Of a stretch of DNA of 63,091 bases, positions 43,601-50,835 are shown in pieces; positions within the stretch are counted from its first letter, which is position 1, and the number at the start of each line of letters is the position of its first letter. The translations under genes were made by a program, and so were the position numbers. The notes under the pieces were generated by a model. It did not search any database. It saw only the letters and a list, made by a program, of their open reading frames with translations, and was not told the DNA's origin. The stretch is from DAOTXN01 sp034435435 (GTDB taxonomy: Bacteria; Chloroflexota; Anaerolineae; S140-20). Where the stretch lies: positions 1 to 63,091 of the forward strand of contig DAOTXN010000128.1 in assembly GCA_034435435.1 (NCBI GenBank). The letters run 5' to 3'.

Positions 43601-43700
43601 GGGAAAGCGAATCTACAGTAGATTCCCATTCCTGTTTGGCCTGTCTGATCAAATCATAATCTTGGTCGTCTGTTTTGTGCACCAGGATCAATTCGTTCAA
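40614..43700 (-). CDS. Sensor histidine kinase with PAS and three GAF domains
   Basis: 1028 residues, soluble. Domains in order: PAS (about 25-145, with HPDCSGMACYF), GAF (about 165-315), GAF (about 340-490), GAF (about 510-660), PAS/PAC (about 680-795, ending GYVFSHRDISRLKD), HisKA with the phospho-acceptor in FIINISHQLRTPM, and HATPase_c with N-box ELVANAITFTPP, G1 VQDTGSGI and G2 GTGLGLSIAH. It has no receiver domain and no neighbouring response regulator, so the partner is unknown. Ligands of the GAF domains cannot be told from sequence. Confidence 0.92.
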   Translation of the reverse strand: MNELILVHKTDDQDYDLIRQAKQEWESTVDSLSQLICLLDEQKRILRANRTLETWQLGRVERAVGQGIHDILHPDCSGMACYFEDFVSQAWKDLRNGHPAQCEAADSLLQRHILVQLRPISTQTRRDGDAQASFAVLVIQDITKQTRAAEELYRREQFLALLNDITHAALETPDLATMLQTLADRMGGLFGADGCHITLWDKATETVAIAATSKALRDTHSLMGSTFPGLELTKSVIQTGQPIVVQSASESHSLLEQRETGAFPGRWLLGLPLIVDGQNLGAAIILSTSRHHFTPDAITRGQQAAGHVALAIAKAQSLEAERTTRQYTEALYRVTRSSSALKSLPETLQIIVDSIAEVLPADRVQLIGLDMERRQVTHFVKGGPGAAQTFLVPFEQLEHSLSGWALREMRPALSPKGQPDLRERSDVQELRAKTNCGAVMVAPMTYRDKTLGTLTAINRPDQRDFTPQDVELMMAMSHQAAIAIQNVQLYEQAQRRVAALEALQRISLQITSSLSLPAVLDTITESALSLVSATDCHIYLYDESSETFTFGTALWQDGRREPAVPSPRSAGLTATVAREKRAIVINDAVSHPLYVSEEARRWRVQAVAGFPLKRADRVVGVFTIAFLEPHVFSAEEQKLLGLLADQAAIAIENAHLIENLEAEVRARTAKIIAEQEKSQAILSSVGDAIAMTDLDLCIQYVNQAFTSVTGYAAQEILGQEIGFLSGNGWSRQGWQPIEIALTQAGLWQGEWTMRRKDGRTFEAAVTVAPMRDDRGQRVGYVFSHRDISRLKDLDRARSQFIINISHQLRTPMTNLRLYTHLLKTGLKTAQAPQYLEILEGQINQLDHLIQDTLEMATLDGGGAVTRWEPLSLSSLIETVVARYTSRARDSMLALTLAPCPENLPLVRGDQVRLAQALSELVANAITFTPPGGSVTIAADTCKKDGWRWATLAVQDTGSGILPDEQPWVFDRFFRGRIVDAGHIPGTGLGLSIAHEILRAHGGHVTVESSGLPGQGSTFTLWLPAAPVS

Positions 43701-43935
43701 TGTGTCACATTCTATGTTCGTTGATTACGCGCAAGGCCCAGAACCGTTGTGGCGCAAATTTCGCATGGCAATAGTATCGGCCACTCGATTGTGAACTTGA
43801 TTTTTTAAAACCCCGGGACTGCGCCTGATCCGATCGTGGTGGTTCATTTGTCCGCCACTGATAATCGAAAATCGCTCTCGCCGGATCCCCGTCCAACGAG
43901 AGCAATTTGATAAACTGTCCGCGATTGAGATCGAT
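43701..43935. other. Intergenic gap without a supported gene
   Basis: Short frames here lack ribosome-binding sites. On the minus strand GCTCTCG (43907-43901) and CGAGAGC (43878-43872) can pair downstream of the orphan gene at 43936, followed by GATTTTC, a weak terminator candidate. Confidence 0.4.
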
Positions 43936-44799
43936 CTATACTTCCGGTAGTTCCTGTTCAAAGGCCCACAGACTGGTAAAAGTATGCGCGAGTTGCTCTA
44001 CATCATCACTGGAAAGATGCATCTCGGTCACCATCTCAAAGTCACGATGCAAGTCTTGGATCATCTGCAATTGAAGTGTGGCCGGTTCGGCCGTAAAGAT
44101 CGCCACGAGGGTCGAAAAACGGCCCTGCACCACTGCCAGGCCCTCGATAAAGTGGACATCCTGCGCGGCGTCTTTTCGTTCGGTTAGGGCTGGCAACATC
44201 GACAAGTCCAGATTCACTTCACCGACCTGGGCCAAGGTTCGCCAGGTGGATGTTTCATAGATCGCATAGCCCAACACTGTAGCCGCATGTTGCTGGTGCA
44301 GAAACATGGTGTGTCCCTCCACTGCCGCAGCACGCCAGGCGCCCGAACCGGGCATTTCGATCAGGGCTTTTTCGACGGCCATGCGCTGGCGCTGGTAATG
44401 CGCATAGATGGCCTCGAATTGGCGTTGGTTAATGGCCCCGTCTGTAAAGTCTTGGACGACCTGGGTGGTTTTGGCGCGTAGACGCTCTAGGAAACGACGG
44501 GCTTCGGTAGGGGTTTTAAACTCATCGGGACCGGGGTCGGGATCCAGGGCGGACAATTCCACGGGAGGAACAACAGGCATTATCTTTTCGATACTGACCG
44601 TTGGGGGAGACACGGCGACAGGTTGGGGCTTGATCACGTCTGCGCGCACGGGTTGAACGGGTTCGACAGAAGCTGGAGCAGGTTGAGAGGCGAGAGCGAG
44701 CGCCGGGGGCGCAAATGTCTCCACCGGGCTAGATGGTTGCTGCTGCTCTCGCCAAACTCTGACAAGACGCCGAAAGCGGTCACCTGGAGCTTCGCTCAT
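43936..44799 (-). CDS. Hypothetical protein, Pro-rich N-terminus and alpha/beta C-terminus
   Basis: 287 residues; I do not recognise it. The first 100 residues are Pro/Val/Ala-rich and probably disordered (PVETFAPPALALASQPAPAS). Residues 100-150 form a predicted coiled helix (EARRFLERLRAKTTQVVQDF, INQRQFEAIYAHYQRQR). The rest alternates strands and helices (MFLHQQHAATVLGYAIY, FSTLVAIFTAEPATLQL, DLHRDFEMVTEMHL), a pattern reminiscent of roadblock/profilin-like folds. That comparison is only a guess. No signal peptide or membrane helix. ATG 44799 was preferred to a start four codons upstream. A consensus promoter lies upstream. Confidence 0.7.
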   Translation of the reverse strand: MSEAPGDRFRRLVRVWREQQQPSSPVETFAPPALALASQPAPASVEPVQPVRADVIKPQPVAVSPPTVSIEKIMPVVPPVELSALDPDPGPDEFKTPTEARRFLERLRAKTTQVVQDFTDGAINQRQFEAIYAHYQRQRMAVEKALIEMPGSGAWRAAAVEGHTMFLHQQHAATVLGYAIYETSTWRTLAQVGEVNLDLSMLPALTERKDAAQDVHFIEGLAVVQGRFSTLVAIFTAEPATLQLQMIQDLHRDFEMVTEMHLSSDDVEQLAHTFTSLWAFEQELPEV

Positions 44800-44839
44800 A
44801 ACGATCCCCACCCCTCATGAGCATACTCGTTCTCTTTTG

Positions 44840-44868
44840 ATTTTATCACGTGCGAAAGGTGGTGTCAA
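44840..44868 (-). promoter_or_regulatory. Consensus promoter of the orphan gene
   Basis: On the minus strand TTGACA (44863-44868), a 17-bp spacer and TAAAAT (44840-44845). It ends 41 nt before the start codon and lies directly downstream of rsmD, so the orphan gene has its own transcript. Confidence 0.7.
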
Positions 44869-44872
44869 TTGC

Positions 44873-45427
44873 TCAATCCGCTTGTGTGCGCGTGTAAAAA
44901 CACAACATCACGCTGCCGTAGCTGCGTTGGTCAAACTGGATCAGGTTGTGTAGCGCCAGCGCCGCGTACTCGCGGGGATGAATCTGGGCGATGACCCAAC
45001 CGTCCTCTTCCAGCCAACCGGGCTGTCGGTCGAGGACGCGCAATGTCTCGGCCCACAGGCCCTTGTACTGCGGAGGGGCGACGTATATGTAGTCAAAAGG
45101 AATGGGAGGATGCGAGAGGTAGGCAAACACGTCGGCCGGCTCGACGCGAGCATTACCGGCCAGTTGGGTGTGGGTCAGGTTCTCGCGCAGGGTGCGCAGA
45201 GCCGCGCCGCCTTGTTCTACAAAGACCGCCGCGGCTGCCCCGCGACTGAGAGCCTCGATGCCCACGCCGCCCGTGCCTGCGAAAAGGTCCAGAAAGCGCG
45301 TCCCTACTACGTCGGCGCCCAGGATGCTAAACAAGGCCGACTTGGCCCGGTCGGTGATGGGGCGCGTGCCCGGCCCTGGTACGGACTTGAGTTTTCGTCC
45401 TTTGGCTTTTCCCGCTATCACACGCAT
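44873..45427 (-). CDS. rsmD: RsmD, 16S rRNA guanine-966 N2-methyltransferase
   Basis: 184 residues. It starts MRVIAGKAKGRKLKSVPG, then RPITDRAKSALFSILG, the SAM-binding FLDLFAGTGGVGIEALSRGA, and VFVEQ. The usual catalytic DPPY motif IV reads VAPPQY here, with Ala in place of Asp and an extra Gln. It methylates G966 of 16S rRNA in the 30S head. Whether the altered motif keeps activity is unclear, but the rest is well conserved. Confidence 0.88.
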   Translation of the reverse strand: MRVIAGKAKGRKLKSVPGPGTRPITDRAKSALFSILGADVVGTRFLDLFAGTGGVGIEALSRGAAAAVFVEQGGAALRTLRENLTHTQLAGNARVEPADVFAYLSHPPIPFDYIYVAPPQYKGLWAETLRVLDRQPGWLEEDGWVIAQIHPREYAALALHNLIQFDQRSYGSVMLCFYTRTQAD

Positions 45428-45433
45428 CTGCTC

Positions 45434-45506
45434 ACCACAAAGGCACCAAGACTCAAAGGCTCAAAGGAAGAATTCCCATTTCTTTGCGCCTTGGTGTCTT
45501 GGTGGT
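45434..45506. repeat. CACCAAGG-type inverted tandem array
   Basis: Left units ACCACAAAGG, CACCAAGA, CTCAAAGG, CTCAAAGG are mirrored on the right by CTTTGCGC, CTTGGTGT and CTTGGTGGT, with an AT-rich centre. It fills the space between the protoglobin-like gene stop and the rsmD start and can fold as a hairpin of about 30 bp. Arrays of this unit occur in other bacterial genomes. Confidence 0.75.
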
Positions 45507-45520
45507 AAACTTGAACAAGT

Positions 45521-46429
45521 TTAGCGCGTGGGGGGGAAAATGGCAAGTGTGTCGCCGGGCCGAACGTGCACCCCCAGTCCGTTGCGCCAGCGCAGGTTGA
45601 CGTGGTTGTGCAGGATGGTCCACGAGGGGCGCAGGACGTAAACTTGCTCCAGGTCTTCGAGCCAGGTGGCTACCTGGCCGTCTTCAGAAAGGGCCGCTTC
45701 GGGGTGCGTCTCGAAAACCTGTTGGCGGATTTGGGGAAAATAATCCAAGGTCCGCCGCAACACGTCTGCGGCGGTGGTCTGCGGACCGACGCCTACTTGG
45801 AAGGCGTGCAGGCCGAGGGTGGGGCGCAACTGGTTATAGACCTGGATGGTCGCCCGGCCCTCGCCTGCCTCTAGCGCACGGGCGGCCTGATAGCCGGCCA
45901 GCATCAGGTCCAGGTGCATGGTGAGCAGTTTGTTCCAGCCCGTCAGCGCGCGGGCCATAAGATCGGCGGAGGCGCCTGCGTCGGCCAGATAGCGGGCAAA
46001 GGCGGTCTGGGTCAGGCTGATGGAGCCGATCACAAAGATGTCGGGGGTGTGGATGGCGCGGGGGCCGTGACCGGCGTGCCATTTGCCGGCGCGAAAGAGA
46101 TAGGCAGCCATGTCGCCGCTCAGGTCCAACCCCAACGTGCGGGCCAGCCATAAGGTGAAAAAGCGTCGTCGCTCTTCCAGATGGGCCTCGTCTACGCCTG
46201 TCTCCCAGCCCAGCACGCTGGCCGTTTCGGGAAATGCGGCCAGATAGGCATAAGTCTCCGCGACGAATTCGGAACCGCGCCGCATCAACGTCTCTAGTGT
46301 GGCGGCCATAGCGTCCAGGTCGGCTCGGTTCAAGTCGAGGAAACGCTTCAACAGCCCCCACCGCTCTTCCGGTGTGGGTGATAGTCCACGTAACTCTAAT
46401 CGAATTGCTGGTTTGCCGTTTTTCCGCAT
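45521..46429 (-). CDS. Protoglobin-like domain fused to a ThiS/MoaD-like domain
   Basis: 302 residues. Residues about 24-190 look like a protoglobin-type globin: LETLMRRGSEFVAETYAYLAAF, the E-F region, RAGKWHAGHG with His118 in the position of the haem-binding His (pattern RxxGxxH), then IFVIGSISLTQTAFARYL. Residues 192-302 form a beta-grasp domain: ATIQVYNQLRPTLG, VGVGPQTTAADVLRRTLDYFP, HNHVNLRWRNGLGVHVRPGD, TLAIFPPTR, as in ThiS/MoaD sulfur carriers. The usual C-terminal Gly-Gly is absent, so thiocarboxylate formation is unlikely. It lies 2 nt after DUF166, implying an operon. Function unknown; both domain calls are from pattern, not search. Confidence 0.6.
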   Translation of the reverse strand: MRKNGKPAIRLELRGLSPTPEERWGLLKRFLDLNRADLDAMAATLETLMRRGSEFVAETYAYLAAFPETASVLGWETGVDEAHLEERRRFFTLWLARTLGLDLSGDMAAYLFRAGKWHAGHGPRAIHTPDIFVIGSISLTQTAFARYLADAGASADLMARALTGWNKLLTMHLDLMLAGYQAARALEAGEGRATIQVYNQLRPTLGLHAFQVGVGPQTTAADVLRRTLDYFPQIRQQVFETHPEAALSEDGQVATWLEDLEQVYVLRPSWTILHNHVNLRWRNGLGVHVRPGDTLAIFPPTR

Positions 46430-46431
46430 CT

Positions 46432-47196
46432 CTATCTCTCTTCTACACGCCCCGCCGGGCGAATCATCAACACGCGCTTGTAGGGCTTGACTTGCTCGCC
46501 TACGTTTTCTTTGAGCAGGTGGCCGGAGACGTGCATGAGTGTGTCGGCGAAATCCGGGTCTTTGATCATACTGGCCAAACAGGGATAGTGGTGATGAGCC
46601 ATGCCTGCTTTGAACTCTGCATCGTCGGCCGACACGCCGATCAGTTGGCCGGCCACGTAGCGGGCGCAGCCGCAGCAGGCGTCGCGGACCACCTCGGCGG
46701 CGGTGATGGCGCGGCTTTGTGGGTCGAGGGAGAGCTTCAGATCGGGTTGGCCGAAATGGCGGGCGAACTCGCGGACGAGGGGATGGTTGTACGTTTTGCG
46801 AAAACGACGCACGTTGTAGCTGGTTTCGGTCAGCGAGCAGAAAGGCTTGGGAAACACCGAGGCCACACCGATGCGGGCCAGCCAGTCGCGCAGTTGGTTG
46901 GCCAGCCCTGGCGGCAGCCAGGCCACGTTGTCCACCGGCGCGATGACGGCCTGGGCGCCGGTCTGTTCGGCCACTTCGGCGATCAACTCGGCCACGCCTT
47001 TGTGCTCGTGCAAGGCCAGAATCAAGTCGGTAGGGGGCAGATCGGCCGGGATGTAATCTTCAGGATAGTCCACGATGAGCGGCAATGCCGTAGGCGCACG
47101 CCACACGTCCAGGGTCCAATGGTGGGGGGCGTGGGCGCGCAGGTTGTCCACGTGTCGCTGACCGTAATCGCCGGTGATGATGACCAGAATTCGCAT
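46432..47196 (-). CDS. DUF166-family protein
   Basis: 254 residues. It resembles DUF166, a family frequent in methanogens and anaerobes that was once listed as thymidylate-synthase-like without proof. Features: MRILVIITGDYGQRHVDNL, APVDNVAWLPPGLANQL, KPFCSLTE, the Cys cluster VRDACCGCARYVAGQLIG, and HHHYPCLASM. Five or more conserved cysteines and a His triad suggest metal or Fe-S binding. The next gene on the transcript is the protoglobin-ThiS fusion, 2 nt later. Family call moderate; function unknown. Confidence 0.7.
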   Translation of the reverse strand: MRILVIITGDYGQRHVDNLRAHAPHHWTLDVWRAPTALPLIVDYPEDYIPADLPPTDLILALHEHKGVAELIAEVAEQTGAQAVIAPVDNVAWLPPGLANQLRDWLARIGVASVFPKPFCSLTETSYNVRRFRKTYNHPLVREFARHFGQPDLKLSLDPQSRAITAAEVVRDACCGCARYVAGQLIGVSADDAEFKAGMAHHHYPCLASMIKDPDFADTLMHVSGHLLKENVGEQVKPYKRVLMIRPAGRVEER

Positions 47197-47265
47197 GCCT
47201 TTGCCTTTGCGGGTGAGGTTTGGTTTTATTTTACAGAGTAGGCGGCACGAGGTCAGCGACTTTTG

Positions 47266-48060
47266 TCACAGCGAGTCTATGGAGGTCAGAAATTCCAATA
47301 CTGTCTGGTTAAATATCTCTGGCTGATCCACCGGCGTGGCGTGAGTCGAGTCGGGAATGACGACCAACCGCGAACCGGCGATGCCCTGCTGGAGCGCCTC
47401 GCGGTGAGGGGACAATACGGTCGTATCGTTTTCCCCTGCGATGATGAGCGTAGGGCAATGTATCTCGCGCAGCCGTTCGGCCACGTTAAAGCGCCACACA
47501 GCCCCGGCCGCAGCGCGATAAGCGGCCCTGTCGTTGAGCGCCCAGCGCTGCGCGGTGATCTGGCGTAACGTCTCTTGCTCGGGCTTGGGAAAGAGCTGGC
47601 GAGCGACTAGCTGGCCTATGCGGGCCATGCTCAAGAATTGCATGATCAAAATTCGTCGGAGCACGTTTAGCCACGCGCCAAGACCGGACACGACCAGGTG
47701 GCTAAAGGTATTGATCAGCACCAGACTCTTGACGGTTTCGGGCGAGTCCAGCGCCAATTGCTGGGCTACCAATCCGCCCATTGAGACGCCCAACACGTGG
47801 GCTTGTTTGACATCCAGATGGGTGAGGATCGCCGCTACATCGCCAGCGAACAACTCGATAGAGTAAGGTCCGGAGGGTTTGTCCGATTTTCCGTGGCCCC
47901 GGAGATCGGGTGCGATCACGCAGAAGGAACCGGCCAAGACGGGGGTTTGCAATTGCCAATCGGCCTGGCTCGACCCCAGACCATGCAAGAGCACCAACGG
48001 CGGCCCATCGCCGCTCGTTTCAAAAAATAGCTTGCACCCGTTGACATTCAAGAATGGCAT
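47266..48060 (-). CDS. Alpha/beta-hydrolase
   Basis: 264 residues, a complete alpha/beta-hydrolase fold: oxyanion LLHGLGSSQADW, nucleophile Ser93 in VLGVSMGGLVAQ, Asp in IAGENDTTVL and His in DSTHATPVDQP. Substrate cannot be named; the closest pattern is 3-oxoadipate enol-lactonase/esterase-like. It lies 7 nt downstream of rimM on the same strand and may be a passenger of the ribosomal operon. Confidence 0.88.
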   Translation of the reverse strand: MPFLNVNGCKLFFETSGDGPPLVLLHGLGSSQADWQLQTPVLAGSFCVIAPDLRGHGKSDKPSGPYSIELFAGDVAAILTHLDVKQAHVLGVSMGGLVAQQLALDSPETVKSLVLINTFSHLVVSGLGAWLNVLRRILIMQFLSMARIGQLVARQLFPKPEQETLRQITAQRWALNDRAAYRAAAGAVWRFNVAERLREIHCPTLIIAGENDTTVLSPHREALQQGIAGSRLVVIPDSTHATPVDQPEIFNQTVLEFLTSIDSL

Positions 48061-48067
48061 AACCCGT

Positions 48068-48622
48068 TCAGCGCAGGCCGTCTATCAGGTGGACGGTCAT
48101 TTGGTCGGCCTCTAAATCAATTTCGAGGATCACGGAATGGATGGCGGGAAGTAGCAATTCGCCCTCTGGGCCGATCACCACGTACACGTCGTTGGCCCCG
48201 GTGCTGAGGATTTCGGTCACCTGCCCCAGATAAGCGCCGCTGTCTTCAATCACGTCCATTCCGATGATTTGGTGTTCGTAAAACTCGTCCTCGTTCAACG
48301 GCACGGCATCTTCGAGGGCAATTTGCACCAGCATGCCTCGCAAGGCTTCGGCGGCGTCGCGGTCATCGCAGCCGGCCAATTTGATCAACGCTGCCTCTTT
48401 GTGCAGGCGCATTTCTTCCACCGTACGCGGCTGTGCTTGGGGACCGAGGTAGACCGTGTGTAAGCGGTCCAGTTGATCCGGATATTCCGTGAGCAACTCT
48501 ATTTTAAGCTGACCACGCACACCAAAGGGTCGGGCCACCCGAGCAATGGCTAAATATTGAGGCTCAGGGCGGCGCCGAGACGCTCCTGAGCCTCGATTTT
48601 CTTTGCGCGCAAGACTCGTCAT
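48068..48622 (-). CDS. rimM: RimM, 16S rRNA processing protein
   Basis: 184 residues. N-terminal RimM barrel (LAIARVARPFGVRGQLKIELLT) and C-terminal PRC barrel (EHQIIGMDVIEDSGAYLGQV, GPEGELLLPAIHSVI). It helps mature the 30S head domain. It overlaps khpA (ATGA). trmD, which usually follows rimM, is missing here; the next gene is a hydrolase. Confidence 0.93.
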   Translation of the reverse strand: MTSLARKENRGSGASRRRPEPQYLAIARVARPFGVRGQLKIELLTEYPDQLDRLHTVYLGPQAQPRTVEEMRLHKEAALIKLAGCDDRDAAEALRGMLVQIALEDAVPLNEDEFYEHQIIGMDVIEDSGAYLGQVTEILSTGANDVYVVIGPEGELLLPAIHSVILEIDLEADQMTVHLIDGLR

Positions 48623-48846
48623 AAAATTTCCAGGTCTACCCGCTTACCCTGGCGGGCCGCTATCACCCGCAACAGGCTGCGTATGGCGTTCGCCACTTGT
48701 CCGTTGCGCCCAATGATGCGCCCCTTGTCCTCTTGAGCCACCTGCAACTGCACGGTTACGCTGCCGGCCCGCCGCGACTCGATCACTTGTACCTGTGAAG
48801 GGTCATCTACCAGCGATTTGGCAATATATTCAACCAGCTCTTTCAT
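48619..48846 (-). CDS. khpA: KhpA, KH-domain RNA-binding protein
   Basis: 75 residues, the standard size. It starts KELVEYIAKSLVDDPSQVQV and carries the GxxG loop IIGRNGQVANAIRSLL. In other bacteria it pairs with KhpB to bind small RNAs and affect cell division. It lies 82 nt after rpsP and overlaps rimM, the usual order. Confidence 0.93.
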   Translation of the reverse strand: MKELVEYIAKSLVDDPSQVQVIESRRAGSVTVQLQVAQEDKGRIIGRNGQVANAIRSLLRVIAARQGKRVDLEIL

Positions 48847-48928
48847 CAGCGCCTCCCATTTAGGACACAGACAAGAGACCTGGCAGGCGGGAAAACCTAC
48901 CCGGTCCTCCGGTTTTTATGCAGAACGA

Positions 48929-49330
48929 CTATTCTTCTTCTGCAAGAACCTCGGCCTCGCCAACCAGCGCTTGTGGCTCTTGTTCAACCTCAGCCGCGAC
49001 GGGTTGAACGCTCGTCTGCAAGGCCTCTCCGGTCTCGTATTCAGCCAGCAACGCTGCCAGGGATTCGCCGGCCTTGAGCCGGGTTAGACGAGCTAACGTG
49101 CCCTGTTTTTCGAAAAAGCGCTGCACGTTCTCGCTGGGCTGCGCACCCTGGCTCAACCAGTACAGGGCGCGATCTTCTTTGATCACGACCGTTTCTGGAT
49201 CGGTGCGCGGGTTATAGTGCCCGATGACCTCGATGTGCCGTCCGTCGCGCGGAGAACGCGAGTCGGCCACGACGACGCGGTAATAGGGTTGACGTTTGGC
49301 GCCAACACGACGTAATCGAATGCGTACCAT
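48929..49330 (-). CDS. rpsP: Ribosomal protein bS16
   Basis: 133 residues. The core (MVRIRLRRVGAKRQPYYRVV, DSRSPRDGRHIEVIGHYNP, DRALYWLSQGAQPSENVQRF) ends near residue 85. An acidic Ala/Val/Glu tail of about 45 residues follows (VAAEVEQEPQALV, AEVLAEEE), which most bS16 proteins lack. It lies 43 nt after ffh. Confidence 0.95.
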   Translation of the reverse strand: MVRIRLRRVGAKRQPYYRVVVADSRSPRDGRHIEVIGHYNPRTDPETVVIKEDRALYWLSQGAQPSENVQRFFEKQGTLARLTRLKAGESLAALLAEYETGEALQTSVQPVAAEVEQEPQALVGEAEVLAEEE

Positions 49331-49373
49331 AATTTTCTAGACTCCAATCCATTTATGAATGGCAGTGGCCGCG

Positions 49374-50699
49374 CTACATACCCAACATGCGCAGCAAGCC
49401 CTTGCCTCTGCCACTGGTCAACTGTTTCATCATGCGCTGCATTTGCCGGAACTGGGTTAACAGCGCATTCACGTCTTGAACTTGTGTACCGCTGCCGCGG
49501 GCGATGCGGCGTTTGCGGCTGGCGTTGATGATGCGCGGGTGGCGGCGCTCCAGGCGCGTCATCGAGCTGATAATGGCCTCGACTTTGCGCATCTCCCGAT
49601 CGGTCATCTCGGGCGAGACCTCTTTGGCGACGTTGCGGAAACCCGGCACCATCTCTAATAGCTGGCTCAACGGCCCCATCTTTTTGATCTGTTGGAGTTG
49701 TTTGAGAAAATCCTCCAGATCGAACTCGCCTTCCAGTAATTTAGCGGCGGTTTTTTGCGCCTCTTCCTGGTCCATGGTGGTCTCGGCCTTTTCGATCAGG
49801 CTGAGCACGTCGCCCATGCCCAGGATACGCGAGGCCAGACGGTCGGGGTGGAATGTCTCTAGCGCGTCCACTTTTTCGCCCACGCCCAGGAATTTGATGG
49901 GTACGCCCGTCACCGAGCGCATACTGATGGCGGCCCCGCCGCGCGCGTCGCCATCCACTTTGGTCAAGATCAGGCCGGTCAGGCCTACGCGCTGATGGAA
50001 GCCCTGAGCCACGTTGACGGCTTCCTGGCCGGTCATAGCATCGGCCACCAGCAGCACTTCGACAGGATGGGTCTGGCGCTTGACCGCCTCTAACTCGCGC
50101 ATCATCGCTTCATCGATCTGCAAGCGACCGGCGGTGTCCAGGATGACCACGTCGAACGCGCCTTTTTGGGCTGCCTTGAGGGCGTTGGCGCAGATTTGCG
50201 GCGGCGGCGGCTTGACCCCTTCGCTGTGTACCGGGATGTCGATCTGCCGTCCTAGGGTCTCTAACTGTTTGACAGCGGCCGGCCGATAGGTGTCTGCGGC
50301 GACCAGCAGCGGCTTGCGTCCATCTTTGCGCAGGTGCAGGGCCAGCTTGGCGGCGGCAGTCGTCTTGCCCGAACCCTGCAACCCAACCAGCATGATCACG
50401 TGCGGAGCCTGCTTGCCCAGATCGAGCTTGCCCGCCTGTCCCAGCGTCGCCACCAATTCTTCGTGAACAATTTTGACCACCTGTTGGGCCGGACTGAGCT
50501 TGCGATGCACTTCTACGCCGATGGCTCGCTCACGCACGCGCTGGACAAAATCTTTGACGACTTTAAAGTTCACGTCGGCCTCAAGCAGCGCCAGACGCAC
50601 TTCGCGCAGCGCAACATCCACGTCGGCCTCGGTGAGCAGGCCACGTTTCCCCAGCTTGTCGAAAACTTTTTGCAGTTTGTCGGTCAGGCTTTCGAACAT
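49374..50699 (-). CDS. ffh: Ffh, signal recognition particle GTPase
   Basis: 441 residues. N and G domains with GLQGSGKTTAAAKLALHL, the DTAGRLQIDE G3 motif, TKVDGDARGGAA and FLGVGEKVDALE, then the Met-rich M domain (MVPGFRN, RIARGSGTQVQDVN, QMQRMMKQL). It targets membrane and exported proteins with 4.5S RNA, which is not visible in this window. It heads the ffh-rpsP-khpA-rimM group. Confidence 0.95.
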   Translation of the reverse strand: MFESLTDKLQKVFDKLGKRGLLTEADVDVALREVRLALLEADVNFKVVKDFVQRVRERAIGVEVHRKLSPAQQVVKIVHEELVATLGQAGKLDLGKQAPHVIMLVGLQGSGKTTAAAKLALHLRKDGRKPLLVAADTYRPAAVKQLETLGRQIDIPVHSEGVKPPPPQICANALKAAQKGAFDVVILDTAGRLQIDEAMMRELEAVKRQTHPVEVLLVADAMTGQEAVNVAQGFHQRVGLTGLILTKVDGDARGGAAISMRSVTGVPIKFLGVGEKVDALETFHPDRLASRILGMGDVLSLIEKAETTMDQEEAQKTAAKLLEGEFDLEDFLKQLQQIKKMGPLSQLLEMVPGFRNVAKEVSPEMTDREMRKVEAIISSMTRLERRHPRIINASRKRRIARGSGTQVQDVNALLTQFRQMQRMMKQLTSGRGKGLLRMLGM

Positions 50700-50724
50700 T
50701 GGATGCGCTGCGATATATCATCAA

Positions 50725-50748
50725 GCCGCCGGACCAAAGCCCGGCGGC
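50725..50748. repeat. GCCGCCGG palindrome in the ffh leader
   Basis: GCCGCCGG and CCGGCGGC (8 bp, perfect) flank an 8-nt loop 26 nt before the ffh start. No T-run follows on either strand. It may end transcription from the membrane-protein gene upstream or fold in the ffh leader. Confidence 0.5.
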
Positions 50749-50802
50749 AAGACTAAAATTTGGCGCATTGTAATCCAGTTCGGCGCTTTCGTCAAGTAAG
50801 CG

Positions 50803-50835
50803 CAGCGATCAGCGGTTAGCGGTCAGCCATCAGCC
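50803..50835. repeat. AGCGGTCAGC-type short repeat
   Basis: Near-copies of a 7-8 nt unit (AGCGATC, AGCGGTT, AGCGGTC, AGCCATC, AGCC) run into the last codons of the membrane-protein gene. The complementary unit (GCTGACGGCTGACGGCT) ends the tmk gene at 57634-57652, and a scrap lies near 33108. Confidence 0.55.

Noticed and set aside
43725..43961. 78-codon minus-strand frame in the gap after the histidine kinase
   Set aside because: No ribosome-binding site, no motif, and it overlaps the end of the orphan gene.
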